From RGIG250 sp045616885 (GTDB lineage: Bacteria > Bacillota > Negativicutes > Selenomonadales > Selenomonadaceae), in contig JAZLHS010000113.1 of NCBI GenBank assembly GCA_045616885.1, positions 1 to 8,241 on the forward strand: a DNA stretch of 8,241 nucleotides. The letters run 5' to 3'. Both the position numbers and the translations under genes were made by a program. The notes under the pieces are model-generated. The model saw only the letters and a program-made list of their open reading frames with translations. It had not been told where the DNA came from and did no database searches. Positions 6,435-8,241 of this stretch are shown in pieces; the first letter of the stretch is position 1; every line of letters starts with the position of its first letter.

Positions 6435-7714
6435 GCTGCCACCAACCTTCCTGCTGCATTGACTATGACATAAAGCAATGCTCCGGCAATACCGCCTACC
6501 ACGGAACCGTTTATCCTTATTATCTGCAGGTCATCGGCCACATAGTTCTCGCTCAGCTCGATGAGTTCTTCGTCGGACAGTTCCTCAAGTCTCTGCCTGA
6601 TAAGCTTGATGATGAAATCGTGGTGCTCCTCCAGCTGCGCGGCCAAATAATCCTTCACGAACTCATCCAGTCTTGCCTGCCATACTCTGTTCTCGGCAAA
6701 CTCCGCCAGCTTCTCGGCCGTGATAGTGCGGAAATTCTCGCGCCAGGCCTGCGAGCTGCCTTCGCTGCCGAAAGACTGCCGCATCATGGTGGCCAGAAGT
6801 TCGGCAATCAGCTCCGGTGCGGCCATCTCCCTCTGCTTTGCCGTCAGGATATTTGTCAGCGTACCTTCCGTCTCGGCAGCGGTTATTCTCTGACTTATCC
6901 AGCCAGCCAGCTGCTCATGGGCAGCTGTTCCTCGCTGAGCCATTTCTTCCAGTTTTTTATCCGCCGCTTCATTCATCAGCTCACGGATTCGCTCGGGACT
7001 CAGACCTGCCATGCTCAAAGCCATCTCTCTCATTGCTCCGCCAGCAGTGTAATCACGACGAAGACCCTCTGCTTCGGCCAGCAGAACCCGCTGAGTCTCT
7101 TCAGCGTGAAGCAGTTCCCGACAGACGCCGACGGCATAGCGAGCCAGCATATCCGGCGCACCTATCGCCCTGTCCGTCATATCATTCAGGCCATGCTGCA
7201 CCAGCTTATCGGTCGGAATAGCAGCAATAAGCCCGGTGATGACCGGCGACAGTTCCCTAGCCAGCCTGTCGGTATCTACAGAGGCCAAAGTCTTCACTCC
7301 TGCCGCCTCCACAGCTGCCGCGATCTTTTCCTTTCCGCCCTTTTCATTGATGTACATGAGCATCATTTCGGATATGCTCTCACGGTTGATGATAGTTTTT
7401 ATCTTCTCCACGCCCAGTAGGTCACGGCCGCAGAAATCTACCAGCGCTTCCATGATGCGCTGACGATTTTTCTTCAGTATCTCAGTCCGCCAGCTGATAC
7501 CCAGCGGACGATGAAAGAGTGCCGTCACCGCAAACCAGTCTGCCAGTCCGCCGATGGTGGCTGCCAGTGCGCCGTGATACAGCAGACCATAGCCGAATGA
7601 ACTTGGCTCATTCATGGTGAGCACCTTGCCGGCTACAGTCAGAGCTGCAAAAAATATCAGAACCAGCAGAGCCTTTTTCGCCTTGCCTCCTGCCGGTTGT
7701 TTGTTATCTGTCAT
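6431..7714 (-). CDS. DUF445 family membrane protein, second paralogue
   Basis: Function unknown, same family and plan as its downstream neighbour. The 427-residue protein has a lysine-bearing N-terminus, membrane segments at about 14-32 and 41-62, signature GGLADWFAVTALFHRPLGIS (55-74), a long helical soluble region rich in Glu, Ala and Arg (about 78-392), and a C-terminal membrane segment after IIRINGSVVGGIAGALLYV (398-416). The usual HTAILP after the signature is replaced here by WRTEILKKN. Between the conserved ends the two paralogues are strongly diverged, suggesting an old duplication with distinct roles or a hetero-oligomer. An in-frame TAG lies 9 nt before the ATG at 7714, so no longer start is possible. 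AAGGAG is 12 nt upstream, a long spacing that suggests moderate translation. It is first in the operon, behind an extended -10 promoter. Confidence 0.9.
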   Translation of the reverse strand: MTDNKQPAGGKAKKALLVLIFFAALTVAGKVLTMNEPSSFGYGLLYHGALAATIGGLADWFAVTALFHRPLGISWRTEILKKNRQRIMEALVDFCGRDLLGVEKIKTIINRESISEMMLMYINEKGGKEKIAAAVEAAGVKTLASVDTDRLARELSPVITGLIAAIPTDKLVQHGLNDMTDRAIGAPDMLARYAVGVCRELLHAEETQRVLLAEAEGLRRDYTAGGAMREMALSMAGLSPERIRELMNEAADKKLEEMAQRGTAAHEQLAGWISQRITAAETEGTLTNILTAKQREMAAPELIAELLATMMRQSFGSEGSSQAWRENFRTITAEKLAEFAENRVWQARLDEFVKDYLAAQLEEHHDFIIKLIRQRLEELSDEELIELSENYVADDLQIIRINGSVVGGIAGALLYVIVNAAGRLVAA

Positions 7715-7759
7715 TGTTGTCTATCGCTCCTTGATGGTTTTCTATTGAATAACGATTAC

Positions 7760-7768
7760 ATTATATCA
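7760..7768 (-). promoter_or_regulatory. Extended -10 promoter of the DUF445 pair
   Basis: TGATATAAT is a perfect TGN-TATAAT extended -10. No good -35 is found at 16-18 bp (the hexamer there is TAATTT), as is common for extended -10 promoters. The leader is about 40 nt. Further upstream, 7795-7824 carries an imperfect AT-rich inverted repeat centred on TTCTC-G-GAGAA, which might be a regulator site. Confidence 0.6.
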
Positions 7769-7823
7769 CACATCTTTCTTCAAATTATTTTTAATTATTA
7801 TAAGTTCTCGGAGAAAATATTAT

Positions 7824-7868
7824 AAAAAAAGACATCTGCGGACAGGCTCTTCCTGTTCGCAGATGTCT
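7824..7868 (-). terminator. Strong rho-independent terminator with no recognised gene upstream
   Basis: On the minus strand AGACATCTGCG (7868-7858) pairs perfectly with CGCAGATGTCT (7840-7830). After one A-C mismatch, ACAGG pairs with CCTGT around a 5-nt loop. Seven T follow (7830-7824). This is a textbook terminator of 16 paired bases, pointing toward the DUF445 operon. On the plus strand no T-run follows. No minus-strand gene is visible between it and the right edge. Confidence 0.88.
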
Positions 7869-7904
7869 GGGTGCCGCCGTCAGGCAGCTGATGAATACCA
7901 CATG

Positions 7905-7961
7905 TTCATCCTAATTACCTTCCCCCTTGGGTAAGGTGGCTTGCAAAGCTAGACGGATGAG
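7905..7961. repeat. Palindromic intergenic repeat module A (three-way junction fold)
   Basis: Outer arms TTCATCC (7905-7911) and GGATGAG (7955-7961) pair over 7 bp and enclose two hairpins: ACCTT-c-CCC with GGG-t-AAGGT (7917-7937), and GGCTT with AAGCT (7938-7950). The motifs (CCTTCCCC...AAGGTGGC...GACGGATGAGG) resemble degenerate copies of palindromic repeats I recall scattered between genes in gut Bacillota. That attribution is from memory. No open frame explains the pairing. Confidence 0.6.
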
Positions 7962-7967
7962 GTAAAG

Positions 7968-8036
7968 TTCGCCTTTTTAAGGGCTATGGTGGATGTGTCC
8001 GCCCTTTTCAAGGGCGGGGGACCGCCGCTAGGCGGT
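7968..8036. repeat. Palindromic intergenic repeat module B
   Basis: A near-direct repeat, TTCGCCTTTTTAAGGGC (7968-7984) and TCCGCCCTTTTCAAGGGC (7998-8015), each able to form a hairpin. The second has a perfect 8-bp stem, CCGCCCTT/AAGGGCGG. A further perfect hairpin follows, ACCGCC-GCTA-GGCGGT (8021-8036). It is more GC-rich than the surrounding spacer and lies directly after module A, so the two may form one composite repetitive element. No coding function is apparent. Confidence 0.55.
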
Positions 8037-8074
8037 GGTGGGTTAATAAGATAATTTGAAGTGGTAAGCTTATT

Positions 8075-8103
8075 TTGGACATAAAAGGGGTAGAAAATAT
8101 ACA
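8075..8103 (+). promoter_or_regulatory. Probable promoter of the right-edge transposase gene
   Basis: TTGGAC (8075-8080) and TATACA (8098-8103) with a 17-bp spacer on the plus strand, about 75 nt ahead of the GTG start. The -10 overlaps the left arm of the inverted repeat at 8089-8148. Confidence 0.5.
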
Positions 8104-8148
8104 CACATTGCTTATACTGTACATAACAGGAACAATGCGTGTTCTACC
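8089..8148 (+). repeat. Long imperfect inverted repeat ahead of the transposase
   Basis: GGTAGA (8089-8094) pairs with TCTACC (8143-8148), ACAC (8101-8104) with GTGT (8139-8142), and CATTG (8106-8110) with CAATG (8133-8137), with a 6-nt one-sided bulge and one mismatch. The 22-nt loop region contains CTGT-ACATA-ACAG. It could be an operator or an RNA hairpin that blocks transposase expression from outside transcripts; both are inference. Confidence 0.5.
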
Positions 8149-8178
8149 TTTTCCTATAAGTGAACAAGGAGGCTTACT

Positions 8179-8241
8179 GTGAAATACACAAAAGAAGAAA
8201 GACTAGATATAGGCCGTCGCATCTACGACGGAGAACTCACT
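8179..8241 (+). CDS. N-terminal fragment of a probable IS3-type transposase or helix-turn-helix protein
   Basis: Only 21 codons are in the window, starting at GTG 8179 and open to the edge. A perfect AAGGAGG (8166-8172) with a 6-nt spacer fixes the start. The peptide begins MKYTKEERLDIGRRIYDG, which I recall as the opening of OrfA-like helix-turn-helix proteins of IS3-group elements in anaerobic Bacillota; the KEERLDIGRRIYDGE stretch fits the first helix of such a domain. No catalytic residues are visible because the DDE region would lie beyond the window. Against the minus-strand genes it stands alone on the plus strand. It could instead be a stand-alone DNA-binding protein. Confidence 0.6.
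   Translation, partial: MKYTKEERLDIGRRIYDGELT

Larger units (their letters stand above)
8075..8241 (+). mobile_element. Left part of a probable insertion sequence, cut by the window edge
   Basis: The change to plus-strand orientation, a compact promoter, an inverted repeat and a transposase-like N-terminus together suggest the upstream end of an insertion sequence. The outer boundary is not established: terminal inverted repeats and target duplication cannot be tested without the other end. The given start is only where its own promoter begins. Confidence 0.4.

Noticed and set aside
6620..7420. 266-codon open frame on the plus strand opposite the second DUF445 gene
   Set aside because: No domain is recognisable, the composition is rich in His, Gln and Ser as expected from antisense of an Ala/Glu-rich protein, and the minus-strand frame carries the family motifs.
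7870..8040. Riboswitch, T-box or 6S RNA on the minus strand ahead of the terminator
   Set aside because: No T-box TGGNACCGCG, cobalamin, TPP or manganese riboswitch core sequence could be found, and no minus-strand promoter is evident. Palindromic repeats explain the pairing better.
1..8241. CRISPR array, prophage, toxin-antitoxin or defence system
   Set aside because: No spaced direct repeats, integrase, phage structural genes, paired small genes or defence domains are present; almost all coding capacity is accounted for by core genes.

Overview
The window is ordinary chromosomal housekeeping and transport DNA from a bacterium, most likely a Negativicute (Selenomonadales-type Bacillota with a Gram-negative envelope), plausibly from a gut or rumen community. 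This rests on the style of the ilvC/ilvN, Pit/DUF47 and DUF445 proteins, and on palindromic intergenic repeats at the right end of a kind I associate with gut Bacillota. It is a judgement from memory, not a search. All complete genes lie on the minus strand. Only a truncated reading frame at the right edge is on the plus strand.

Layout, in the direction of minus-strand transcription (right to left). (1) 7715-6431-5079: a translationally coupled pair of DUF445 membrane proteins (ATGA overlap) with an extended -10 promoter. (2) 4958-3344: a phosphate uptake operon of a DUF47/PhoU-like accessory protein and a PiT permease, overlapping by 8 bp. (3) 3327-2997: a tRNA operon, Lys(TTT)-Glu(TTC)-Phe(GAA), with a perfect-consensus promoter (TTGACA-17-TATAAT) and a UUCG-loop terminator. 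(4) 2963-1730: a GDT1/UPF0016 cation transporter followed by a DedA-family membrane protein; only 33 nt separate the tRNA terminator from the GDT1 start. (5) 1650-123: ilvN (acetolactate synthase regulatory subunit) and ilvC (ketol-acid reductoisomerase), overlapping by 20 bp, with their own promoter at the end of dedA. No ilvB is adjacent.

The only accessory-looking stretch is 7715-8241. It holds the DUF445 promoter, a strong minus-strand terminator with no recognisable gene feeding it, two folded palindromic repeat modules, and the upstream end of a probable insertion sequence: promoter, long imperfect inverted repeat, strong ribosome binding site and the first 21 codons of a probable transposase.

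I do not see a previously undescribed system here. The points most worth a second look are the tandem DUF445 pair, the placement of the cation transporter directly behind a tRNA terminator, the paired GTTWACATGT sites around the ilvN promoter, and the repeat and terminator cluster next to the insertion sequence.
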